From: a virus
IMG/VR virus record: IMGVR_UViG_3300029985_000054
Span: 1-52,752 of that record
DNA length: 52,752 nucleotides
Strand: one strand, 5' to 3'
Below, in pieces: positions 27,885-33,730 of this stretch (position 1 is the stretch's first letter; every line of letters begins with the position of its first letter). The notes under the pieces are model-generated. The model searched no databases and had not been told where the DNA came from. It saw nothing but the letters and a program-made list of their open reading frames with translations. The position numbers were made by a program, and so were the translations under genes.

Positions 27885-28036
27885 TATAGTTTCACTGTTT
27901 CCTCTTTAACTTTGATTTTACCAGTTCCATTACATTTATAGCATGTAGCTGGAGTTAATCGTTTCTTAACAACCTCTCTTATCTCCCCTACCCCATCACA
28001 TCTGGGGCAAGTGATTTGTTTAAAGTTAGTTTTCAT
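27884..28036 (-). CDS. DnaJ-type zinc-finger mini-protein
   Basis: 50 residues, coupled on both sides by TAATG overlaps. Two CxxCxGxG motifs (CPRCDGVGEI at residue 10, CYKCNGTGKI at residue 32) form a complete DnaJ-like zinc-binding hairpin. Such small proteins are common in phages; they may act as chaperones or protein-binding modules. No J-domain or other domain is present. Short but clearly a real gene because of the double motif and overlaps. Confidence 0.75.
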   Translation of the reverse strand: MKTNFKQITCPRCDGVGEIREVVKKRLTPATCYKCNGTGKIKVKEETVKL

Positions 28037-28452
28037 TAATTAACTTCTGTTACTGTTGCAAGTCTAAGGTTAGACTCATGGAACGTTCTACATAGTCGAC
28101 CAGAATGACCAATGATTGATTTATTAACTGGGTAACTCATGCCATGAATAGCGTAGGTAAAGTTTTCTAATACTTTATACACTTTGCCATACATCATGTA
28201 GTTAACACATTCTGGTAATCCGTGAACTTCAACCATGTCACCCTCTTTGTATTTAGAGTATAGTGGTGTAGTTTCTGGGAATTTAGATGCATCCATCATT
28301 TTAGGAATATCAAGTTCATCATTCTGTTTCTTTTTAGGGAATGTAACATTCGTAATCTCACCATTAGAATCAGTTTCAACATCAACTTGAACGTATACAT
28401 CAATCTGTTGTTTATCTTCTGCGAGTTCCATTATCTTTTTTGGTTTAGACAT
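28036..28452 (-). CDS. Hypothetical protein
   Basis: 138 residues, from ATG 28452 after GGAGATATAAATC. Two halves: a polar N-terminal part, then a barrel-like segment YSKYKEGDMVEVHGLPECVN with YGKVYKVLENFTYAIHGMSY, resembling SH3/KOW-like barrels that bind nucleic acid or protein. Family not recognised. Confidence 0.5.
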   Translation of the reverse strand: MSKPKKIMELAEDKQQIDVYVQVDVETDSNGEITNVTFPKKKQNDELDIPKMMDASKFPETTPLYSKYKEGDMVEVHGLPECVNYMMYGKVYKVLENFTYAIHGMSYPVNKSIIGHSGRLCRTFHESNLRLATVTEVN

Positions 28453-28795
28453 GATTTATATCTCCATTAATTGTTCTACATTTACCATTTATTTGCATAG
28501 CATTGACATTTCCATTAGTTATGGTTACATCACCTCCTATCCCATTTACATGAATCTTATCTACATTAACGCATTCCACATTACGAACAACATCACCTTG
28601 TACTTGTATGGTATCACAACAATCCACTTCTATATTATTGCAATTTCCAGTAACAACTATGGATATATTCTTTTCAACAATATCATTAGTATTATAGGAT
28701 TTACCATTAATTGTGATATTATTCCCCTTGATGGTTATTGAGGAAATACTACTTCCCACTGATGCAGAATTATGCTTGATATTAAATATGTCCAT
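28445..28795 (-). CDS. Small beta-solenoid-like protein
   Basis: 116 residues made almost only of short Ile/Val/Asn/Gly strand repeats (e.g. ITIKGNNITINGKSYN, VVRNVECVNVDKIHVNGIGG, DVTITNGNVNAMQINGKC). The regular alternation suggests a right-handed beta-solenoid. Related phage proteins exist that I cannot name. Not predicted to be secreted. ATG preceded by AAAGGAGATAAATA; overlaps next gene. Confidence 0.6.
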   Translation of the reverse strand: MDIFNIKHNSASVGSSISSITIKGNNITINGKSYNTNDIVEKNISIVVTGNCNNIEVDCCDTIQVQGDVVRNVECVNVDKIHVNGIGGDVTITNGNVNAMQINGKCRTINGDINHV

Positions 28796-29289
28796 TATTT
28801 ATCTCCTTTATGTTGAGTCAGCCCAGGTACTAATTCAGTCCAGCCATTAACGCTTAACGCTACTTCATCACATAAATTATTTGCGTGATATTTATACATG
28901 TTATCGCCCTCTAGTGGAGGTCTTAAGTTAATAACATCATCATCAATAATCGGTGACATATCTTTATTAGTGAATGGAGTGGATATATCTAGTTTATAGG
29001 TATTACCATTATCAATACATATTATTGCTATTCCATCCTCAAGTAACATTTCTAACATATTTCGTAAATAAAAAGGATGAGGTAATATAGGAGGTCTATC
29101 ATTACTGTATACCATTATTTCAGATGCTAGTTCTAAGTTATTAATAGAACCACCTATTTTAAATAACGCAAATCCTCTACCATTTCTTAAGTCGTTTAAT
29201 TCTCCACCACTCACCAATAACTGAAGTGCTGGTTCATCACCCTGTGAAGATAATAATAAACTATCTCTTACTTGATTTTTAAACTTCAT
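28795..29289 (-). CDS. Hypothetical protein
   Basis: 164 residues from ATG 29289 (GAGAAG upstream, 11-base overlap with the preceding gene); an upstream TTG at 29307 is possible but less likely. Mixed alpha/beta with LLSSQGDEPALQLLVSGGEL and a central LPHPFYLRNMLEMLLEDGIA helix. C-terminus FNGWTELVPGLTQHKGDK-like. Not recognised. Confidence 0.5.
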   Translation of the reverse strand: MKFKNQVRDSLLLSSQGDEPALQLLVSGGELNDLRNGRGFALFKIGGSINNLELASEIMVYSNDRPPILPHPFYLRNMLEMLLEDGIAIICIDNGNTYKLDISTPFTNKDMSPIIDDDVINLRPPLEGDNMYKYHANNLCDEVALSVNGWTELVPGLTQHKGDK

Positions 29290-29572
29290 AACTCTTCTCT
29301 TTCTCAAAACTACTTATTTTAAACTTAGTATCAATACCCATTATAGTTAAATGAATATCTTGATTCAACTGATGCCACCATGTATACATCATATCAGCAT
29401 ATATCTGCGCATTACTTATATTGTTACTATCATTAGCAAATATAGTTGTAGACGATATATGATGATAAGTATCCCTATACATATTACGTAACTCCATCAT
29501 CCTAAATAACTTAATCGGTATAGCATCTAATCTGGGAATAACATTTGCAAATACCCTGTATTGTGATTTCAT
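29279..29572 (-). CDS. First gene of the leftward block, hypothetical
   Basis: 97 residues from ATG 29572, which has AAAGGTG at good spacing. A longer reading frame begins at TTG 29632, but that codon is the -35 box of the promoter at 29603-29632, so it cannot be the start. The protein is helical: RVFANVIPRLDAIPIKLFRM, then DTYHHISSTTIFANDSNNIS. Its position as first gene after the promoter would make it early or regulatory; no family recognised. Confidence 0.6.
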   Translation of the reverse strand: MKSQYRVFANVIPRLDAIPIKLFRMMELRNMYRDTYHHISSTTIFANDSNNISNAQIYADMMYTWWHQLNQDIHLTIMGIDTKFKISSFEKEKSYEV

Positions 29573-29602
29573 CCGTGTCACCTTTAACATATCTATGGCG
29601 TG

Positions 29603-29632
29603 AGTATAACATAGTAATTCATATATTGTCAA
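29603..29632 (-). promoter_or_regulatory. Near-consensus sigma70 promoter of leftward block
   Basis: Reading on the minus strand: TTGACA (29632-29627), 18-base spacer, TATACT (29608-29603). Transcription would begin near 29596 and reach the first gene's ribosome site after about 20 bases. This is the best promoter in front of the structural block and needs no phage factor to be recognised, so leftward genes may be transcribed by host polymerase from the start unless repressed by factors binding the neighbouring palindromes. Confidence 0.8.
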
Positions 29633-29831
29633 TAGTTCAGGAATTCTAGCGCAGCTTGCTTTAAACAGTTGCTTTGGAAAAATAGGTTATTTTTGGGAGG
29701 GGTTCGATGCTTGCGCTGGAACTAAAGCGTTAAGATTAGGACGCTTGACTAAGTGGTGGGAAATTGTGTCAACTCTAGCATAGTATTTGTTGTTAGAGTA
29801 AGAGTTCCGCGTTATTCAAACCCCAAGGTTA

Positions 29832-29859
29832 ATTCACTATTATAAGAGTAATAGTGAAT
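29832..29859. promoter_or_regulatory. Perfect 10-bp inverted repeat
   Basis: ATTCACTATT (29832-29841) and AATAGTGAAT (29850-29859) are exact inverted copies with an 8-base centre. It could be an operator dimer site or an RNA hairpin. It lies about 200 bases upstream of the leftward promoter. Confidence 0.6.
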
Positions 29860-29907
29860 GAAATAATAGCTGATTATACATCAATATGACATATGAGTAT
29901 AAATATT

Positions 29908-29955
29908 GGCGTTTAGGTCAATAATGTTGCCATTATTAACCCCAGTGGTAACGCC
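29908..29955. promoter_or_regulatory. Nested stem-loop
   Basis: Outer arms GGCGTT (29908-29913) and AACGCC (29950-29955); inner arms AATAATG (29920-29926) and CATTATT (29931-29937). The two stems are separated by an internal loop, typical of a structured RNA or a protein-binding cruciform. GC-richer outer arms in an AT-rich surround suggest selection. Confidence 0.5.
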
Positions 29956-30189
29956 AAAAGCATTGCGGCAGTAGTGTATACGCAATATCATTGTAAATCA
30001 GTAACTTAACTAATTTAACTACAACCCCAAGTTTGACATTTACTGATTTTCTATGTTAGCTTCACACCATAGTTTCCACCAAGAGGCGCAATCCACTAGT
30101 CCCAAGTGTGAAAATCAAGCTAAAAAATAGTTTAAAATAAACTTGACAAATCACCCTAAAGTGTGCTATGTGAAATATGCGGCAGGTAT

Positions 30190-30221
30190 AAAAAAAGACT
30201 AACGAATTAACATCAGTCTTT
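30190..30221 (-). terminator. Intrinsic terminator of leftward small membrane-protein transcript
   Basis: On the minus strand, AAAGACT and AGTCTTT form a 7-bp stem closing a 14-base loop, with the T-run continuing to seven T. A possible rightward promoter (TTGACA at 30143-30148, weak -10) lies just upstream on the other strand, so a very short rightward RNA is also conceivable. Confidence 0.6.
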
Positions 30222-30391
30222 GATTTTATCTGTACACATAACATGTTGCTGACCAGTACGCCAATACTAATCAGCAGTATAAGCCAACCAAGCAATAAAT
30301 ATAAGGCTTTAGGTAATTATTATAGCACATTAATTAGTATTAATGCTTGTTTTTTTTGAGGATTTTCTTGAATTTTATTAATTATCATTTG

Positions 30392-30559
30392 TTAAACTCT
30401 ATCAATCATACACTCTATAGATATAGTGATTATACTTATAAAATAAGCTAATGATGCTATACTAATTAAAATACTGTCACGATGTGCTACAACTGCAACA
30501 ATCCATATTGCAAATGCTAACATTATCAAATTCACTAATAACAAACCAAATCTAATCAT
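30392..30559 (-). CDS. Small two-helix membrane protein
   Basis: 55 residues from ATG 30559 after GGGGAG. Two hydrophobic segments (LLLVNLIMLAFAIWIVAVV and ISIASLAYFISIITISI) separated by a short AHRDS loop mark it as an inner-membrane protein. It is followed by a 22-codon frame (30320-30388, starting just after its stop) that I cannot judge and by a terminator at 30190-30221. Separate transcription in the switch region hints at superinfection immunity or a similar host-takeover task, but this is a guess. Confidence 0.6.
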   Translation of the reverse strand: MIRFGLLLVNLIMLAFAIWIVAVVAHRDSILISIASLAYFISIITISIECMIDRV

Positions 30560-30575
30560 AATTATATACTCCCCA

Positions 30576-30607
30576 TTATAACTATGCTGATTATAACATA
30601 GTTATAA
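30576..30607. promoter_or_regulatory. Perfect 11-bp dyad, operator candidate
   Basis: TTATAACTATG (30576-30586) and CATAGTTATAA (30597-30607) are exact inverted copies around a 10-base centre. The dyad contains several TATAAT-like elements for both strands and sits directly upstream of the membrane-protein gene, so a protein bound here would control divergent transcription. Confidence 0.65.
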
Positions 30608-30609
30608 AC

Positions 30610-30623
30610 GTTTCATGTGAAAC
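30610..30623. promoter_or_regulatory. parS-like palindrome
   Basis: GTTTCATGTGAAAC has perfect 6-bp arms (GTTTCA/TGAAAC). It differs from the core of the bacterial chromosome parS consensus (GTTTCACGTGAAAC) at one central base, and extended to 16 bases it matches 14. It abuts the 11-bp dyad. It may be a ParB-binding site or simply an operator of a phage regulator. There is no ParA or ParB gene in the window. Confidence 0.5.
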
Positions 30624-30643
30624 AATATATATCTCATTTTGAG

Positions 30644-30676
30644 AGATAGTACAAGCTGCGCTATCTTAGTTTTTTT
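30644..30676 (+). terminator. Rightward intrinsic terminator
   Basis: AGATAG (30644-30649) pairs with CTATCT (30661-30666), followed by seven T at 30670-30676. An upstream ATCTC (30631-30635) could pair with GAGAT (30643-30647) and compete with the terminator stem, so attenuation is possible. Non-coding stretch 30560-30861 otherwise contains only the operators listed and AT-rich DNA. Confidence 0.5.
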
Positions 30677-30786
30677 ATATATATGCAATATAATACAAAA
30701 TATACGATATTGCCAAAATATCTCAAAAATAGTTATCAATATAATCAGTAACTTACAACATATCTATTAATATTATGTTAAATAAC

Positions 30787-30815
30787 TACACGTGTAATAC
30801 TACACATGTTATAAT
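30787..30815 (+). promoter_or_regulatory. Promoter/operator of the small rightward block
   Basis: TACACGTGTA (30787-30796) is a perfect palindrome and TACACATGTT (30801-30810) repeats it with two changes; they lead directly into TATAAT (30810-30815). No good -35 is visible at the right distance, so the promoter may rely on a bound activator at the two repeats or be repressed by it. Confidence 0.6.
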
Positions 30816-30861
30816 ACATTACTTAGATAAAGAAACGAAACAATTTAAAAAGGATAATAAA

Positions 30862-31083
30862 ATGAGCATACAAAGTCAATTAGATAACGGATCAATAGCA
30901 ATGTTACCAAGAATTGTGGCTATAATAGAGCGTGCAAAATCTTATGAAGCTAATCAAATGAGATGTCGCACATTACGAGAAATAGGAGACAGTAAAATAG
31001 CTATTGATAACATGAATCCAGCACAATTATATGAATTTCAAGAGGAATTAATAGAGACGTTTAACTGTTTTGACTGGATTTAA
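30862..31083 (+). CDS. Small early-type protein
   Basis: 73 residues from ATG 30862 after AAAAGGATAATAAA; an in-frame ATG at 30775 lies upstream of the promoter and is not used. Helical, with PRIVAIIERAKSYEANQMRC, then LYEFQEELIETFNCFDWI. First gene after the operator-type promoter. No family recognised; a regulator or host-interaction peptide is plausible. Confidence 0.6.
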   Translation: MSIQSQLDNGSIAMLPRIVAIIERAKSYEANQMRCRTLREIGDSKIAIDNMNPAQLYEFQEELIETFNCFDWI

Positions 31084-31410
31084 TTAAGTCAATATATAGA
31101 TATAAATACAACTATGCTTAAGCAACTATTGATAAATCCAACACCAAACAGTTTGAGTGTTGGTGGACTCTGTCCCCAAACCCCTGCCACTCGTGCCGAG
31201 CTGAAGCTCTGGCCGTGGAGGCCGTAAAATATTTTTTTAGGGGGTAAGTACAAATGAGCAATTGCAGATGCGTCTATTGTTGCATAACTTTAGTTAGGCA
31301 TCTATAGCTACGCTAATATAGTAATGTAACTCTAATAAACACGGCTTGTCAAGTGCTAATTTTTAACATACTGTAATTACTTATAACTATTTTTTAAAAA
31401 GGTACAATTT
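31084..31410. other. GC-rich structured intergenic region (possible RNA)
   Basis: A 12-bp stem (CCAACAC/GTGTTGG outer, CAAAC/GTTTG inner) lies at 31138-31163. It is followed by a GC-rich island with hairpins GAGCT/AGCTC (31198-31209) and GGCC/GGCC (31211-31223), then seven T at 31232-31238. It looks like a structured RNA ending in a terminator. After it, a 17-codon, four-Cys frame (31254-31307) has AGGGGGT ahead of its ATG. TTGTCA (31346-31351) with a weak -10 could drive the next gene. None of this matches an RNA family I know. Confidence 0.45.
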
Positions 31411-31677
31411 ATGAACTTAAAAACAGCATTACTACAAATGCATACTTTTAATGAAGACAACATTAAATATCATATACTAGTTGCTGATAAGAAAGCTCAA
31501 TATCAGCCGTTAACTAATCGTAAAAATAATAAAATGTTGCAAGGTGATACTAATACATGCTTAGCAATGAGAAAATCAACTACTGTAAGATTTGAAAGCC
31601 TTAGAGGTGATTTAACACGTGACCAATTTATGAATCAATTATTAAATGATTTTGAAAGTAAACAAAATGTCAAATAA
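31411..31677 (+). CDS. Hypothetical protein with RGDL-type C-terminal module
   Basis: 88 residues, start preceded by AAAAAGGT. N-terminal half is Lys-rich. The C-terminus has TTVRFESLRGDLTRDQFMNQ, a strand followed by two helices that could be ribbon-helix-helix-like. The 84-residue protein at 32379 ends with the same layout (TKVDIYCTDKEDADFLRGDL), so the two genes share a module. Possible DNA-binding early regulator; unproven. Confidence 0.55.
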   Translation: MNLKTALLQMHTFNEDNIKYHILVADKKAQYQPLTNRKNNKMLQGDTNTCLAMRKSTTVRFESLRGDLTRDQFMNQLLNDFESKQNVK

Positions 31678-31939
31678 GTATACAATAGTCTGTAAACAAG
31701 ATAAAAGCTTAAAACTACCTTTCTATAAAAGTAGTGTTGCAGCTCTGAAAGATTGTAGACGATTAAATAAAATTAACGATAAAAAACAATTTAGCGTTAC
31801 TTACATACGTTGCACAGACGCAATACTAAAAGCTTATAATAAAAATGCTAGAGCTGACCTAATCGCATTAGCACTTAAAAGCGGTGGACTTAAACGTCAA
31901 ACTATAGACACAATACTATATACAAATTATAATATTTAA
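31667..31939 (+). CDS. Basic small protein
   Basis: 90 residues from ATG 31667, which lies inside the end of the previous gene; an earlier in-frame ATG (31646) is less likely. Very basic, with FYKSSVAALKDCRRLNKIND and IALALKSGGLKRQTIDTIL at the C-terminus, compatible with a nucleic-acid binding or inhibitor peptide. Not recognised. Confidence 0.5.
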   Translation: MSNKYTIVCKQDKSLKLPFYKSSVAALKDCRRLNKINDKKQFSVTYIRCTDAILKAYNKNARADLIALALKSGGLKRQTIDTILYTNYNI

Positions 31940-31953
31940 AGAAAGAAACTAAT

Positions 31954-32172
31954 ATGCTAAACTTAATAAAAAACTATCGCTCAAATAAACAACTTAGTAA
32001 ATATCTAAAATCAATCCCGATTGCTATTGATGTTACACAGTATCAAATTGACACGCACCGTAAAATAATTAAATTTGGGTTTGATTTTAAAGTAAATGCT
32101 ATTAACCAACTAAGAATTGAAATGCTAATAACTAAAGTACACAGCGATGTATTTACAATAAATTATAATTAA
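31954..32172 (+). CDS. Small hypothetical protein
   Basis: 72 residues, starting 14 bases after the previous stop behind GAAAG. Lys/Ile-rich, soluble, with AIDVTQYQIDTHRKIIKFGF. No motif recognised. Part of the short rightward cluster. Confidence 0.5.
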   Translation: MLNLIKNYRSNKQLSKYLKSIPIAIDVTQYQIDTHRKIIKFGFDFKVNAINQLRIEMLITKVHSDVFTINYN

Positions 32173-32183
32173 AGGATTAAACT

Positions 32184-32360
32184 ATGTGGACTCTAATAAT
32201 ATTTATACATGCATCTATCTTATCCAGCGATGATAGTGTCGCACTTACAAATATACCTAAGTTTAAAACTGAACAATCATGCATAAATGCAGGTAATGAA
32301 GCACATAAATTAACAGAGTTAACTGTTAAAGTTCTTAAATTTACATGCGTACAACAATAA
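32184..32360 (+). CDS. Small secreted-type two-Cys protein
   Basis: 58 residues, AAAGGATTAAACT before the ATG. A hydrophobic start (MWTLIIFIHASIL) is followed by SFKT-like sequence and two Cys (near residues 34 and 55, in KTEQSCINAG and LKFTCVQQ). The arrangement W-hydrophobic-C-AG-C is known to me from small phage proteins of unknown function; the Cys pair may form a disulphide in the periplasm. Confidence 0.6.
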   Translation: MWTLIIFIHASILSSDDSVALTNIPKFKTEQSCINAGNEAHKLTELTVKVLKFTCVQQ

Positions 32361-32378
32361 TTTTTAGGATTAAACTAA

Positions 32379-32633
32379 ATGAATGATACAGAAAAATTAC
32401 AAGAAACAGTAAACTTGCTAGACAATGCAATGGCTAAATTAGAGAAACTTAAACTCCAAAATAAAAAAAACTGCACTAAATATCAACAAAAACTCAAAGG
32501 AATTGTTACAAAAGTTGATATATATTGCACAGATAAAGAAGATGCAGACTTTTTAAGAGGTGATCTATCTTATAAAGCATTTTTCCACAAATTAATTACA
32601 TCTTATAAAGAAAAAGGAGGCGTAAATGCTTAA
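32379..32633 (+). CDS. Hypothetical coiled-coil protein with RGDL-type module
   Basis: 84 residues after AGGATTAAACTAA. Residues 1-40 form a Leu/Lys coiled coil (TEKLQETVNLLDNAMAKLEK). The C-terminus DFLRGDLSYKAFFHKLITSY is the same module as in the protein at 31411. Followed by AAAGGAGGCGTAA and ATG 32625, a perfect ribosome site that opens only a seven-codon frame (ends 32648). Confidence 0.55.
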   Translation: MNDTEKLQETVNLLDNAMAKLEKLKLQNKKNCTKYQQKLKGIVTKVDIYCTDKEDADFLRGDLSYKAFFHKLITSYKEKGGVNA

Positions 32634-32702
32634 AACAATAAAAATGTAATCATTATCGTGTCGGTCTGCGTCAATTAATGTATATTCTTTAATCTCAATC
32701 AT
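32592..32702 (-). CDS. Short leftward gene, probably truncated
   Basis: 36 residues starting in a TAATG overlap with the stop of the 32702-33049 gene. Begins MIEIKEYTLIDADRHDNDYI, a pattern typical of small phage proteins; the frame then runs into the antisense of the convergent gene's 3' end. It may be a gene whose 3' part was lost where the two modules were joined. Confidence 0.4.
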   Translation of the reverse strand: MIEIKEYTLIDADRHDNDYIFIVLSIYASFFFIRCN

Positions 32703-33049
32703 TAAACGACAATCTCCCAATCTACAGCTAATATGTCATGAGGTGTCAATATGCACGGAACTATACCACCTAATTCTTTATAACATAGAGTATGTTCACC
32801 ACACGCAAATATTAATGGCTCTTTAGAATTCTTTCTTTTAAAAGTTATAGCCTTTTCACCATGTGGGGAATTTTTAGATATTTCTGCAATCTCAAATAAT
32901 GTATAATATTTTTTAGTTTCTTTTGGCTTTGCTTTTTCTTTTTTAATATTTTCTTTTTTTGGTGAGCAGTCTGCACATGGGCACTCTGTTGAAAACTCCT
33001 CTAGAAACTCCATAAATTCCGCAAATGCTAACATTTCTTTAGTAATCAT
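32702..33049 (-). CDS. Hypothetical protein, C-terminus resembling DUF2829 (Tad2-like)
   Basis: 115 residues, AAAGGTATTAAA before ATG. Residues 24-30 CPCADCS hint at metal binding; a Lys-rich linker follows. The C-terminal half has YYTLFEIAEISKNSPHGEKA and ends LTPHDILAVDWEIVV, resembling the typical ending of DUF2829/Tad2 proteins (L...D.LA.DWE.V). Overall similarity is weak, so this is a tentative relation. If true it may sequester a Thoeris signal as Tad2 does. Confidence 0.5.
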   Translation of the reverse strand: MITKEMLAFAEFMEFLEEFSTECPCADCSPKKENIKKEKAKPKETKKYYTLFEIAEISKNSPHGEKAITFKRKNSKEPLIFACGEHTLCYKELGGIVPCILTPHDILAVDWEIVV

Positions 33050-33068
33050 TTTAATACCTTTCTAATTG

Positions 33069-33240
33069 TTAATAATATTTCGGTAATTTACACGTTTTTA
33101 TTTCAATTTAGCTTTTTTTCACTGTAGTAGTACTTGAGTTACTAAATATTTTTACTAAATTTACTCTAAAACTATACAGTATTGCACGGGTTTACTACAT
33201 GTGGCACAATATCCCGTATAAACTACCGAAATATTATTAA
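33069..33240. repeat. 26-bp inverted repeat flanking about 120 bp
   Basis: 33069-33094 and 33215-33240 are inverted copies matching at 24 of 26 positions. The interior has no gene. A smaller stem ACGGG/CCCGT lies at the inner side of the right arm. The right arm ends two bases from a tRNA 3'-end fragment. It may be part of an attachment site or a short mobile-element remnant. Confidence 0.7.
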
Positions 33241-33242
33241 GT

Positions 33243-33270
33243 TGGTGGAGAGAGAAGGATTCGAACCTTC
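33243..33270 (-). tRNA. tRNA 3'-end fragment (T arm, acceptor strand, CCA), no 5' half
   Basis: On the minus strand: GAAGG, loop TTCGAAT, CCTTC, then TCTCTCC, A, CCA. The T arm pairs perfectly and the acceptor half is followed by an encoded CCA. The matching 5' acceptor strand GGAGAGA is absent within 450 bases upstream, so this cannot be a complete tRNA. Such fragments are typical of attP cores, restoring a host tRNA on integration. Host tRNA identity is not decidable; a Ser-type acceptor is one possibility. Confidence 0.7.
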
Positions 33271-33322
33271 GAGATCATCCATAATAAAAATAAAACCCAC
33301 TAGAAGTGGGGTTCACAGTGGG

Positions 33323-33371
33323 TTAATGTGCTGTACTAACTTAGCATAACGTAAGTGCTTAATGTGCTGTG
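33323..33371 (+). repeat. Short direct repeats beside the tRNA fragment
   Basis: TTAATGTGCTGT occurs at about 33324 and again at about 33359, 35 bases apart. Short direct repeats beside a tRNA-derived core are characteristic of integrase arm-binding sites. No integrase gene is present in the window. Confidence 0.5.
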
Positions 33372-33602
33372 CTTAAGAAAGTCCCGAGCTGTGCCAAAAT
33401 GTAACTTAAAAGAGTTTTACACTAGTTATCCCATTAACCTACCATAGTTATTTATAATATTATTATAATTCGCAAAACTCTTAAAGAAGTTAGGAGGTCT
33501 ATTGTCCTAGCTTCTTTAAAAGCTCTGGGGGACGGAAGAGGATAATAAATACACTTCCGTCAGTGCCGTACAGTGCTTATATTTAATAGAACATTAACAC
33601 TT

Positions 33603-33694
33603 AAAAAAAATCTAACACACCCAAACAAACCTAACAATATTTGTGTGCGCTGTCAGCAGTTAAGAAGAAGGATTCAGCAAACTTCCTAACCACT
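33603..33694 (-). ncRNA. Probable small RNA, about 90 nt
   Basis: A near-perfect promoter at 33701-33730 would start transcription near 33694 on the minus strand. The RNA begins with a 16-bp stem (arms 33682-33697 and 33652-33667) in which all three non-Watson-Crick positions are G-U on this strand only, evidence for an RNA structure. A second stem (CACACAAA with TTT..GTGTG, about 33613-33650) is followed by eight T at 33610-33603. Promoter, two hairpins and U-run form a typical sRNA gene. Target unknown. Confidence 0.55.
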
Positions 33695-33700
33695 GACGAT

Positions 33701-33730
33701 ATTATACAATACTTGGGGTTGGAGTGTCAA
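33701..33730 (-). promoter_or_regulatory. Promoter of the small RNA with shared 15-bp box
   Basis: TTGACA (33730-33725), 18-base spacer, TATAAT (33706-33701) on the minus strand, a perfect consensus. The stretch ACACTCCAACCCCAA (33727-33713), overlapping the -35 and spacer, is repeated exactly in the promoter at 36633-36661. The shared box is a likely operator. Confidence 0.75.

Larger units (their letters stand above)
29633..30319. other. Palindrome-rich intergenic control region
   Basis: About 700 bases between the leftward promoter and the small membrane-protein gene hold no convincing gene. A 77-codon leftward frame at 30062-30295 lacks a ribosome site and runs through a terminator. The stretch contains several stem-loops (29832-29859, 29908-29955), an intrinsic terminator (30190-30221) and AACCCC-containing boxes at about 29819 and 30024 that resemble half of the promoter box at 33713-33727. 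I regard it as a regulatory switch region. Confidence 0.6.

Noticed and set aside
30033-30062. TTGACA followed by TATGTT as a rightward promoter
   Set aside because: Spacer of 13 bases is too short and the alternative -10 at 17 bases is poor.
30062-30295. 77-codon leftward frame starting MLGWLILLISIGVLVSN with a hydrophobic start
   Set aside because: Begins with TTG, has no ribosome site and runs straight through the intrinsic terminator at 30190-30221.
30320-30388. 22-codon leftward frame directly after the small membrane-protein gene
   Set aside because: Too short to support and no clear ribosome site; mentioned only with its neighbour.
30760-30785. TTATGTTAAAT, identical to the XerD half of dif
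   Set aside because: The other half and the 6-base centre do not match a dif site, and AT-rich DNA makes such an 11-mer likely by chance.
33243-33720. Complete tmRNA or long tRNA ending in the CCA fragment
   Set aside because: No GGAGAGA 5' strand, no D or anticodon arm and no tag-peptide frame were found upstream on the minus strand.
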